From the NCBI GenBank assembly GCA_003184365.1, contig NKYR01000200.1, forward strand, positions 1 through 48,878: 48,878 nt of DNA, read 5' to 3'. The position numbers and the translations under genes were made by a program. The notes under the pieces are model-generated. The model was not told where the DNA came from. It searched no databases and saw nothing but the letters and a program-made list of their open reading frames with translations. Numbering within the stretch: the stretch's first letter is position 1; the number at the start of each line of letters is the position of its first letter. Below are positions 1 to 10,583 of this stretch, in pieces. Source of the stretch: Evernia prunastri. Lineage: Eukaryota > Ascomycota > Lecanoromycetes > Lecanorales > Parmeliaceae.

Positions 1-98
1 CGTCCTAACACAAAAGTCCGCGAAGCGATCTAGACTCTTTTGGGCTTAGTCCCGCGTTAGCTTTGGGACTAAGGTAGGACGCCGGCGCTAGGAGGCAA
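1..98. repeat. Copy 1 of a ~100-bp structured repeat (three-way-junction fold), cut by the window edge
   Basis: This stretch is closely similar to 38059-38169; the shared part ends at GGAGGCAA in both places. It can fold into a closing stem (1-7 with 75-81), one hairpin (AAAAGTC at 12-18 with GACTCTTTT at 33-41) and a second hairpin with nine perfect pairs (CTTAGTCCC at 45-53 with GGGACTAAG at 65-73). The left end is lost at the window edge. It may be a MITE-like element, an element end or a structured RNA; no known RNA family is recognised. Confidence 0.6.
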
Positions 99-307
99 GG
101 GTTGAGATCGCTGTGTTGTCTAGGGCAAAACCCTAAAGTACGAGCAATCACCTGCATTGTTGTGCTTCAAATATGACAGATAGCGAGGTAGCTCGTACAC
201 CAGTAGCTGATGACTTTGCAATGCCAGACTTAAATAATCTGGACTACTCTATGGGTTATCCTCCAAGTAGGGCTCATCGCTCAAAACAATGCTGATATTC
301 TGGCATA

Positions 308-3300
308 ATGTTGCAGGTCAGCGCATACTCGATCTCACTGGCTACACTATTTACTAAACGTTACCCAGCGCATAAGAGGAGCTATCGACTCCACAATTGC
401 TCAGGAACAAGCACGCCAGCGTCAAGCCCAGGTCTCTCCTTCTAGATCAAATTCGAAGGCCAGGAGAGCTGAGTCGCGGGCTATTTCTCCAGCCAAAAGG
501 GTTTCCCGACAAGGAACGAGAGGCGGGCAGGATGGAGACCCTCAAGCGAAGGGGCCCGATCCCGCCGATTTTGAGTCTGAGTTTGCAATCGAGGATGACG
601 ATTTGAGAAGATCTGGTACCCCGAAGCCTCAGTCGAACCAGAGTGGTAAGCCGATTCTGGAAAATGCTCCCCAACAAAGTAGCCCAGAAACAGATGAAGC
701 GTCTACATCAATTGGAGAGTCTGTTGCTTCGTCAGACTTACCTACAGATGTAAGTGACAAGCTTCGAAGGCTTGCAAAATACGAGTCAAGATATAATGGT
801 ATGTCTATGAACGTCAAACGTCCTAGGCCGTTGCTGACAGCTTCAAGAGCTGCTTAGGTCCTACCGCGTTGCCCATGCGAGAGTTCTCACCATCGAGCAA
901 TTTGAAATTTCTCTTCGAGAGAACACTCCATTAACATCGATTGGCGACCCAAATGCATTCGTGGAGTATTTGAATCAGGTCAATCTGAAAGGGGACATGG
1001 TATTGAATGAACTCAAAAAAGTTTCAAGCGAAAGGGATACATTCAAACAAAAGTTGAGCGAGGCGGAAAGAAGTACCAAAGAAGCTTGGGATCAGTTGGC
1101 CAACCTCAGATCTTCGAAAGACTTAAAGGACGATCCTGAAGAGAGTGGAAAACCAGTCAACGATCCGCGGTCTGACGATGAAAACTCAGCGCAGAAGGCT
1201 CTCGACGGCGACCCGCTAGGAGTAACGGCGAAAACCCCATCAACTTCCATTAAGTCACCCACAGCCTCAATACCTGGCATGTCTCTTTTTTCACCAAAGC
1301 AAAAACCAGTAGAGTCTCCTAAGGCCCGCCAAGGGTCCGAAGATCTTTTTTCCTATGACAGCGAGGTCCCTAGCTCGGGAATCGAACTTCAAGACCGTCA
1401 GGAGAAGATCAATAACCTCGAAGATGAGATAGAAATTTTAAAAGGAGATCTTGCCGTTACTAGGGAGTCAACGCAAAGCATGGTCCAAACACTCGAAGAG
1501 GCCACACGGGAAATGAGCAGTCTCAGAGATAGTAAAGACCGTACAGAGTCGGAGATGAGAGAGCAGAGAGCATCATCAGAGAAATTATCCGAACAGTTAC
1601 GCGCCGAATTGCAGAAAGCGCAGATAAGACTACAAGAGCTGCAAGCTGAGCATGGCTCCAAATGCTCTACCCGCGTCGTGGAGCTCGACTCTCAACTGCA
1701 AAATGCAAGGCAAGAATTGGACAGCGCGCCGTCAGCAGTAAGCCAGAACACGAACAACGAAGGAAGGGTCAGAGAGCTTCAATCCGTCATTAACAAATTA
1801 GAAACAGAGCTGTCTAAGCTAACGTCGAACGCCACCCACAGCGAAAAGAAGATAACTACATTGAATGACCTTGTAATTAGCCTGCGCTCCCAGCTCTCAG
1901 AAATCGAGGGAAAGAACCAGGATCTCTGCGTGCTGATCGAAAAGAAATCGAGGGCTTTCCAGATTCTGCAGGATAAGGCCGAGAAGCTCGGCCTAATGCC
2001 CATGCTAGCAAGTCCAGAACCGACTACTCAAGTTCACGCCAACGGTGAGGGGCCTTCGGTTCAGGAATCTCAGAATGTCAGTAACGATCAAGGTTCTGTA
2101 CAAAATGCGTCCAGTCCGAGTAAGAAGAAAAACAGGAAGAAGAAGAAAGGTGGCAAGTCTTCCGCTGAACAGGACAAGGAACCGCAAAGTGGCTTGATGA
2201 AGAAGCCAATCGCGGATTTTGGGGAATTGAGAGAAAGCGCGACAACGGATACTGTGTGCAAGCTTCAAGAGGAGCTTAACCAGTTACGCATCCTGATAGA
2301 AGAGAAAGATGCAGCTATTGAGAGAATCCATGGTAAACTGAAAGATCAAGATGGATTAAGAGAAGAGATCGACACGCTACGGGACGACCTCGTGAACGTT
2401 GGACAGGAGCATGTTGAGGCCAAGGACCAAGTCAAAGAGTTGATGGCAGAGAAGACTGCTATAGCGTCCACTGTGACGAATCTAGAGAAAGAGATCGCTG
2501 AACTCAGGGATGTCCATGCCACTAGCGCGGCGGGATCAGAGCAAAAGCACAAAGACCTAGCAACCCAATTTGAGGACTTGAAAGCCAAGGCGAACGCGCT
2601 GCAAACGGATCTTTCAGCTGCGCAGCAACTTGCATCATCTAGATTCAGGGACCTGAACGACCTGAGGAATGTTTTGCAGAAGGCACAACCAGAGATCAAC
2701 GCACTGAGGAGTGAAGCTGCAGAAGTGAAGTCTGTCAAAGAAGTACTTAGCAAGAAAGATACGGAATTCAAACGGCTAGACTCCAGGCAGGAAGAGCTAC
2801 GTTCGGAAGCCAACCAATTAAAGCAGACTCTGTCCGATCGAGAGACAGAGATCAAGGCTCTGAACCAGACGATAAATCAAGAGAGCAGCAGCAGGTTCAA
2901 GGCAGAAGATGCAAGTTCCAAGGCAGCACAGGAAGTCCAGCGGCTGAATACGGAGAGACGTCAGGAAACGGAGTCCTTTGACCGCTTATCAAGAGAGCTT
3001 GGCAAGACGAGAGAGGAGCTGAACACCAGTAAGATAACGTTGAGAGAGCTTGAGCAGCAAATTTCTAAGATGAGAAGCCAAAGCGAGGGCCTGAAGGAGG
3101 AGATTGATCTCAAAACCGCACAGTATGCTAGCGCGCAGAGTCTGATGGCGAGTATGCGAGATCAGACCACAGAGATGGCAATGCAAGCGAAAGAAGCCAG
3201 AGAGCGTTGCGAAAGCCTCGACGAGGAGGTTGCAGATGCTCATCGCCTCCTGAGTGAGCGAAGCCGTGAGGGCGAGACGATGAGAAGGCTCTTGGCTGAT

Positions 3301-4168
3301 GTTGAGGCCAGAGCTGATGCACGAATCCGGGAGATGAAAGCGCGTATGGACACATCTATTGAGGAGCGTGATCGTGCAGAGGACGAAGCTAGCACGGCTG
3401 GTAGGCGAAGGGCAAGGGAGTTGGAAGATTTGCGGAACAAGTACAAAGATAATGAGAGAAATCTGAAGAGAGCAGAGGAGGACAAGGAGGAGCTGGAGAT
3501 AGCACGAAAAGATTGGAAAAGGCGGCGGGAAGAGCTAGAGCACCGTGCAGCGCAGTCCACGAGAGAGGTTGATGATGTACGCAAAGCAATGGCGGAACTC
3601 CGGGATGCTTTAGACGAGAGCGAAAATCAGGCGAGGGATCTGGAGAAGCAAAAGATTGACCTGCAGAGGTCGGTAGGAGATACGCAGCATCGGCTTGAAA
3701 AGATGCAAAAGTCCAGCAAGGTACGTTCCTTAATGCTACCGATGTTTCATGCTGTTCAATAGATTGATGATATGCAGTCGATGGCGGATGAAATGGGCAA
3801 GATCCAAATGGCCAGGAGCAAAGCCATGGAGTCGGAAGCACAATCTTCTCGCTCATCGTTCGATTCTGCAGCACGACTCGGCTCACCAGCAGGGAAGAGC
3901 AGGACACCTTCTGCCGCATTAGTCGATGCGCCCAACGGCTCCCCTCCAGGCACCATGGACTATGTCTATCTCAAGAACGTGCTTTTGCAATTCCTAGAGC
4001 AAAAGGATAAAAAGCACCAGGTGCAGCTTATCCCGGTCCTCGGAATGCTCTTGCATTTCGATCGGTAAATGCTCTCGTCAACTTGCAGATGATTGGGATG
4101 GGCCATGCTGACAATGATGCAGAAAGGACGAACAACGGTGGATATCTGCCATATCTACAAAAGGGTGA
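308..4168 (+). CDS. IMH1: Golgin IMH1 homologue, GRIP-domain coiled-coil protein
   Basis: This encodes a trans-Golgi tether: a long coiled coil ending in a GRIP domain, which in this family binds the Arl1 GTPase on Golgi membranes. Joining exons 308-316, 369-798, 848-3720, 3763-4064 and 4123-4168 gives one frame of 1,219 residues. Exon 1 is only three codons (Met-Leu-Gln) and joins RIRGAIDSTIAQEQARQR, the usual start of the family. Residues from about 150 on are heptad-rich Glu/Lys/Leu coiled coil, broken by a Lys-rich patch (KKKNRKKKKGGK, near 2123-2158). The GRIP domain begins MDYVYLKNVLLQFLEQKDKK (from 3955) and ends KDEQRWISAISTKG. That hallmark RW tail is seen only after removing intron 4065-4122 (branch CTGAC, acceptor GCAG); without splicing the frame stops at 4068. 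Family and splice model are very likely; expression is inferred. Confidence 0.93.
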
Positions 4169-4576
4169 TTAGACAGGGAAAAGAGAGATGTCGGTGCACG
4201 AGGATAGGCAAAGCAAGCATGATGAAGTACGGGGTAAATATATGGGCTGCGCCTGCTTGTTCCATTGGCATGCGAATAAGTCTTGTAATGAGGTGGGAAG
4301 TTGAGGTAAGGCGGCTTGCTAGTTGGGCAAGATGACCTTGTCGTAGACAGGTTAACTACAAGCTCCCTGAATGAAAGAACCACGACAAATATCTGTCGAC
4401 CAAATGAACTTTGTCAATCCTCTATCACTTGAGTCAAGCGAGGCCTAGACATGCTCTCTTAACCTCTCAGAGTAAGGACAGCCTTTCTTTTTCTCCGTCT
4501 ATGCCCAAATTCATGGAAAGATCAAAAGCGCTGGTAAACCGGACAAGCAACGCTACAGGGTCATGAAGGTGCGCCA
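4169..4576. other. Intergenic, no gene seen
   Basis: This is downstream flank of the golgin gene. No coding frame or RNA gene is convincing here. Confidence 0.5.
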
Positions 4577-5138
4577 TAACGTGCTTGAGCGGTCAACGAG
4601 ATTGACTGGCCTTCGAGACTCCAGGGTTAGGGCTTGGAGATGATTGGTCAAACTTGGTAGGGCTACTGCAAGGGTTCTCCAGTATAACACCGTCACTGTA
4701 GGCCTTTCTCCAGAGCCTTCTCCACTATTTTAGTCATGTAAAGTAGTAATGTAGTGGCTAGAAAACATTCAGATAGGCCTTCAAATAGGCTATGAAATGG
4801 TCAATTGAGTAGCTTAGAGAGCGCCTTGCTACGGTACAGAGAACATAGCCTGAAAACCACTTGAAATAACGTTGCCACCACCCTGCTTCTCCAATTTCTC
4901 CTCAATCAGCCTCATCCATCTCCTCGCCACTGGCCTCATCCACCTCCTCGTCACTAACCTCATCCATTTTCTCGTCACTGGTCTTCAACTCAATGTCTGA
5001 AGATCTCTGATATACGTGGAGGGGTAGAAAGACCCTTGCTGACAAATCTATGCTATATGCGGTTAGCCGCTGGAATTTTGGTGTGCTTACTAAGAGTCTC
5101 GAAGGCCAGTCAATCTCGTTGACCGATCATGGACGTTA
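4577..5138. mobile_element. Non-autonomous TA-flanked inverted-repeat element (MITE, Tc1/mariner-pogo-like)
   Basis: Terminal inverted repeats of 42 bp lie at 4579-4620 and 5095-5136: 39 of 42 positions match and the inner 31 are identical. A TA dinucleotide sits directly outside each end (4577-4578 and 5137-5138), as expected for Tc1/mariner-type target duplication. The 558-bp body is too short for a transposase. On the minus strand at about 4993-4902 it keeps an acidic frame ending MDEVSDEEVDEASGEEMDEA then D and TGA, made of three ~24-bp units. This may be the tail of a transposase left by internal deletion, or a chance tandem repeat. Superfamily is inferred from the TA and repeat layout only. 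Confidence 0.75.
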
Positions 5139-6075
5139 TTTCTTCCGTCACAAGTTCAGATGCTAAATTCTGGGTTTCCCTCCGATTTGAAGTACCTAGT
5201 TATACGTACGGAGCAGTGAGTACACGGTGTAGACTAAGGTAATTCAATGGGTACCTTACATAAGGTATTCCGTAGTTGGATGCAAAGCTTTTCGAGGAAG
5301 TAAAGCAGTACACGGAATCGAGGTACGTACCATAAAGTAAAGCGGTTTATGTGTACGAGTATGGAGCTCGGCAGCAAAAGCCCTGCACCCAGCAAGACTT
5401 CGGCGCCAAGTCTCGAATAACACTACATGTGAAGGTGGACGTCGACGATGCGCTTCGAGGTGATTCGGGATTGCACCTAAGGTATGCTGGGTTCAGTGCT
5501 CTTCGTCACTCGTGTTCCATTGGTGGGGTTGGAGGGGAGCTTCGGAAGCGGGGGGGAAGGTAAGGTTCTTACGGAGTAATTGATACGATCATACGGCAGC
5601 TTTAAAACCGGTAGGTACGCAGTTACCGTATGCCAGCTAAAGTAGTAAAGTACCTTAAGGTACATTACCTACCTACCTAGGAATCAATAGGTAATCCAAT
5701 AGCGTGTCTTGGAGATTGGAACGTTGGAGGCAGATACTTTGCACCAAATAGTCACCAACGGCCAGCACACAAAGTGACAAAACATATAAATTTACTAAAC
5801 ATTATTGCTTTTCCTTTACATCCTTCAATAACCCTACATACTACTTCCCTCAAAGCTACCATACCAATCTCAACCACTCCAAGCTGTTCCTGACCAATCA
5901 AAACCCTTCTCCACTGGGGCTCTTCAAAATTAGACAACTTCTCTACTCTAGCATTGTTCCCATACACTATTCATCCAGGGATTTCTCTCACTTCTGCCCC
6001 TCCTGCCATAACCAATTGAACGCTTGCGCCGTTCTTCACCACTTTCTCCCAAACTGAAGTATCCCCTCCCTCAAC
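5139..6075. other. Intergenic with GTAC/CCTA simple-sequence tracts; upstream of the FGGY kinase
   Basis: There is no convincing gene. The stretch has many GGTAC, AAGGTAC and CCTACCTA motifs (for example 5649-5690), then a pyrimidine-rich leader to the ATG at 6076. The motifs resemble those at 17990-18500. Confidence 0.5.
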
Positions 6076-8410
6076 ATGGCTTCCCTCCCTTTCAGACAGC
6101 CGTACAGGCAGCAGTCTCGACAGAGTATGTCACTCCCTGCTATGGCATCCACATCTCAACAGCCATCACAATCAGAAATGCTGACCCGGACAACTAGTGT
6201 CGACCGATCCAGTACGTACGATATCTCGAGCGCCGAAGCATTGGATTCGTCCATGGGGCCCGATTCATTAGAGTACGATGCTGACACGGAGTCTCTTATA
6301 GCACAACGAACTGAACCCCCACATGGAGTAAGCGTTGGAATAAAGTCCTTACTTCCTACCTGTCCTGGTTTTCCATGTGAAAGACATGCTGACCCATGCA
6401 ACCATCAGCCATTACGTTGGAATCGATGGTATTTGACATCTCAATTCCACGGAGAAATGCTGACTCGAAAATCTTGAAGTGGGTACGGGATCTGCTCGAG
6501 CTTGTGTGATTGATGGCAAAGGAGATATCGTCGGTTTAGCCTCAGAAAACATTGGCTTGTGGCAGCCCGAACAAGGCTACTACGTACGATCTCTGACCAG
6601 CCAGCCCGCAGCTACATCTGCTAAGAGAAGACTGACCTGTGATATAGGAGCAATCCACGAATGACATTTGGCGATGCATCTGTTCCTCTGTTCAGCGTAT
6701 CCTGAATCAACACAACATTAATCCCAGCACTATCCGTGGTATGGCCTTTGATGCTACCTGCTCTCTGGCTGTCTTCTCCCATGATACGGACGAACCGGTC
6801 TCAGTGACCGGGCCTAATTTCGACAACGACCGCAATGTTGTTCTATGGCTAGACCATCGACCGGTGGAAGAGACGGCCAAAATTAATGCCACTGGGCACA
6901 ATCTACTGCGTTATGTGGGAGGCACCATGTCAATTGAGATGGAGATACCCAAGGTGCTTTGGTTGAAGAACAATATGCCCAAAGAGCTCTTTGACCGTTG
7001 CAAGTTCTACGATCTTGCTGACGCTCTGACGCACATGGCTACAGGCAACGAGAACCGCAGCTACTGTAGTACTGTGTGCAAGCAGGGCTACGTTCCCGTA
7101 GGCGTGGATGGCAGTGTCAAAGGCTGGCAAGGAGACTTTTTAGAAGGCATTGGCCTGGGTGATCTGGTGAAAGATGATTTCAAGCGCTTGGGTGGAGTCA
7201 ACGGCGAAGTAGGTAGTCCAAGCCCTTCGTCGAGTGTTGGCTGCTGACGGACAAGAATGGTGTGTACAGAAGTGCTGGTGAAAAGTGCGGTACTCTCAGC
7301 GAGAAAGCAGCCTACGAGCTTGGACTACCTGCCGGTATCGCCGTCGGCAGTGGTGTTATCGATGCCTACGCTGGCTGGGTTGGCACTGTTGGTGCTAAAG
7401 TCAAGCTGGATGGCACAGCACTGAGTTCCGAATACGCTAGTAACGACCGCAACCAAGCCTTCACCCGTCTTGCGGCTGTTGCCGGCACTTCCACCTGCCA
7501 TATCGCTATGTCCCCGAAGCCTGTGTTCGTCAAGGGAGTGTGGGGGCCTTACAGAGATGTTCTGATTCCCGACTTTTGGATGGCCGAAGGGGGACAGTCT
7601 GCTACAGGAGAGCTTCTCAAGCATGTGCTGGAGACCCATCCGGCCTTTCAGCAGGTTCTGAGTATAGCCGAGAGCTACAACATGAACATCTACGACTACC
7701 TGAATGAGCATCTCAAAGACATGAAGGCAAAGCAAAATGCGCCCACTATATCTTATCTGGGCAGACACTTTTTCTTCTATGGCGATTTATTCGGTAATCG
7801 CTCACCAGTCGCCGACCCTCGCATGACCGGCTCGGTCATTGGTCTCAGCAGTGATAAGTCCCAGGACGGATTAGCTTTATTCTACTACGCCACGATGGAG
7901 TTCATTGCCCTGCAAACGCATCAAATTATCGAGACGATGAATAAATCCGGCCACCAGATCAAGTCGATCTTCATGTCAGGTAGCCAGTGCCAGAACGCTA
8001 TTCTAATGAGTCTGATGGCATCAGCCTGCGATATGCCTGTCCTTATTCCACAGTACGTGCATGCGGCCGTGGTACACGGTGCCGCCATGCTGGGCGCCAA
8101 AGCTGCATCTGCAGATAAGGATGGCAAGACAGAACCGTTATGGGATATCATGGATCGGATGTCTAAGCCGGGCAGAGCCATTCCACCGACGGACGATCCG
8201 CATGAGAAGGAGCTGCTAGCTGTAAAGTACAAGGTCTTCCTTGAGCAGTGCGAAAGCCAGCAAGAGTACAGGAAAGATGTCGATCACGTCGTTGGGAAGT
8301 GGGGAAAGGCGAGTGAGGATGCAGAGGGCACTTTGAAGCCAAGGGCGGAACAGGGAGAGAAAGGGAGAGAGGGTGGAGGGTTGAATACGATGCTTCCGGG
8401 GTCCGTATAA
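6076..8410 (+). CDS. FGGY-family carbohydrate kinase (YDR109C/FGGY type, likely D-ribulokinase)
   Basis: This is an ATP-dependent sugar kinase of the FGGY/FGGY_carbohydrate kinase group; the eukaryotic members phosphorylate D-ribulose. The N-terminal phosphate-binding motif reads HYVGIDVGTGSARACVIDGKG after removing intron 6429-6479. Further introns are 6584-6647 and 7209-7255, joining GGVNGE to NGVYRSAGEKCGTLSEKAA. The C-terminal lobe has GLPAGIAVGSGVIDAYAGW, whose Asp is at the usual catalytic-base position, and MSGSQCQNAILMSLMASA (nucleotide binding). About 85 Ser/Thr-rich residues precede the kinase fold and may be variable or disordered. The first intron is unclear: the strong donor GTAAGC at 6328 with the acceptor at 6408 puts the frame off by one base, while a weak donor at 6345 restores it. 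Gene end is 8410. Substrate is inferred from the family. Confidence 0.85.
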
Positions 8411-8752
8411 ATTGAGATTTGGTGGAGCTAGAATGAGACTGGATCTAACGGCTTATGAAAGCTTCCAAGGGAAAATGACCGAAAACGACAAGAAGATAGA
8501 CTTATGATGAAAATTTAAAGAGAAAGATATAGAGCTTGTGCAACTCGCAAATGGAATTGTCCTCAAGCTCGCCCCAGTCCCAAGAAGCGAAGGATGATCA
8601 GATGCTTCGGAAATGATCAACCTGCCGGTAGCTCTGTAGGTAGGCCCGCGACGTGACCTTCATTGCGCTACCTGCTTTCAATGGCGGTGTAGGCTTCATA
8701 TCTATACACCCTCCTCGAGACGCCACGAGTGTCACAATCCTCTACGCCAGCA
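8411..8752. other. Convergent 3' intergenic region
   Basis: This is shared downstream sequence of the FGGY kinase (+) and RPT6 (-). No gene or clear repeat is seen. Confidence 0.5.
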
Positions 8753-9979
8753 CTACTTCCAGAGCTTCCCAAGACTGACTTCTTTGTCATCGTGCTTATT
8801 CAGCACCTTCGCCGTCGCCAGGTCGAAGTCCTCTTGCGTTACATGCACTCTCCGCTCCCTCAAAGCATACATCCCTGCCTCTGTGCACACTCCCTTTAAT
8901 TCGGCACCACTGCATCCGTTCATCTTTTCCGCAATCTTGGTGAGGTTGATACCTCTGGTCAGATTCATGGAGCGTGAGTGAATCCGTAGAATATCTGCTC
9001 TTGCTTCAACCGTGGGCGGCGGGAATTCAATCTTTCTATCTATGCGGCCCGGACGTAATAGGGCCGGATCCAGAATGTCCAGCCGGTTCGTTGCCATGAT
9101 GACTTTGATATTCTTCGTTGGCTCGAAACCGTCCAATTGATTCAGAAGCTCCAGCATGGTACGCTGCACTTCGCTGTCGCCACCACTGCTGCCCTCAACA
9201 CGCGAGGACCCGATACTGTCGATTTCGTCCATGAAGATGATACTGGGTGCATGTTCTCTGGCCATCACGAATAATTCGCGCACCATACGGCTTCCTTCAC
9301 CGATGTATTTTTGCACTAGCTCTGAACCTGATACACGGATGAACTTGCAGTCCGTATGATGCGCCACAGCTCTTGCAAGCAACGTCTTTCCGGTACCGGG
9401 GGGTCCATAAAGCAGCACGCCCTTTGGCTGGGCAATGCCGAGAGATTCAAAGAGTTCCGGATGTTTCAGGCCTAATTCGATGACTTCTTTTATTTCTTTT
9501 ATCTGTTGGGATAGACCCCCAATCATGTCGTATGTGCTATCTGGGACTTTCTCGACCAGCATGAGGGACACTAGTGGATCAACGGAGGAAGGGAGCGGTT
9601 TTTCGAGTTTGTAGGAATCCGAGAGAAGGGTTACTCGCTTTCCAACGGTAAGCTTGGAGATGTCGACACTGTCAGAAACATCGACGACTGCGAAGAGGTT
9701 GTGTCAGCGTGGTGTAGCACGCATGAGGGAGCAGTCGATCCTACCATATTTGCCTTCTGGATGCACCTTGACCAAGACCTTCTTCGTGCCCATCACCTTT
9801 ACCACCTCTCCAACATACGAGCCCGGCTGTTGCAGCAGCCCCAGCTCTTCTCTCAGTAACCTCACCCTGGAATTGTAGTCGTTTCGTTGTGCCTCTAATC
9901 GCCGTAGTACCGCCTGCCCTTGGACTATCTCCAGTTTAGCGGCTTCGACCTTGTTCCAATAATAGTTATCGAGGGTCAT
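8753..9979 (-). CDS. RPT6: 26S proteasome regulatory ATPase subunit 8 (Rpt6/Sug1)
   Basis: One of six AAA+ ATPases in the base of the 19S particle; it unfolds ubiquitinated substrates and threads them into the 20S core. Two exons (9979-9745 and 9687-8753) give 389 residues, the usual length. The intron is 9744-9688; it joins HPEGKY to VVDVSDSVDISKLTVGKRV. The N-terminal coiled coil is about 10-50 (YYWNKVEAAKLEIVQGQAVL on) and an OB-fold follows. The ATPase has Walker A GPPGTGKT, Walker B IIFMDEIDSIG, sensor MATN, and the LLRPGRIDRK arginine-finger region. The end, VSLGKLWK, fits Rpt6, but the final residues are not the HbYX type. The Met at 9979 gives a shorter amino end than in yeasts; an upstream mini-exon cannot be excluded. 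Confidence 0.97.
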
Positions 9980-10583
9980 GATAGCGACGAGAGGGATGGA
10001 GATCCGAGGATTGTTCGCGGTGGTTCTCGGTGGATCGATGGAGACGGCACCAACAGAGATGGAGATGTAAACGAAAGGTTATCTCCCGGATCAAAGGAAT
10101 ACTATCAGAGGGATGACGACGAGGATCGTATTAAAGGCAGCCTCTCGATCAAGCTAGGACAAGGACACGGACACTGACACCACTGAGGCTCAATATGTAT
10201 ACCCTACCGGTAACCTAGGTGTGAAAAGTGACGGACACGAATCGTTAGCGTAGTCAAATAGCGCCGGATGTAGGGTAAACATGTAACATATCTTAGGCGT
10301 CTTGGCCTTGGAGATGTAATTATACTTATCACTATGTAATCCGATCATTCGCCCTCTTGTATTAATGCTCTCCTACCCCTAATCTACTAAGGTTGCCTCA
10401 TCTCTTGCTGACCATGACATTCTACGCATCAAAGGCCAGTGTCACATCACAGCAAGCGTATCAGAGTCACAGGATCACGTTTTGCCTAGCTTTCTCAGCT
10501 GATAAAGGATCCCGCTGCACCGCTCGAGCTTCATGACTACAGTCTGACTACACTCTGGAGCCATAGGCGAAGGCGACTTCAAT
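9980..10583. promoter_or_regulatory. Divergent promoter region between RPT6 and VNX1
   Basis: These 604 bp separate the divergent starts of RPT6 (-) and VNX1 (+), so both promoters should lie here. I see no strong TATA box, and no proteasome-control motif that I could call safely. Confidence 0.5.

Noticed and set aside
1..98. tRNA or hammerhead ribozyme reading of the structured repeat
   Set aside because: Arm lengths do not fit a tRNA cloverleaf, and the CTGANGA...GAAA hammerhead core is absent.
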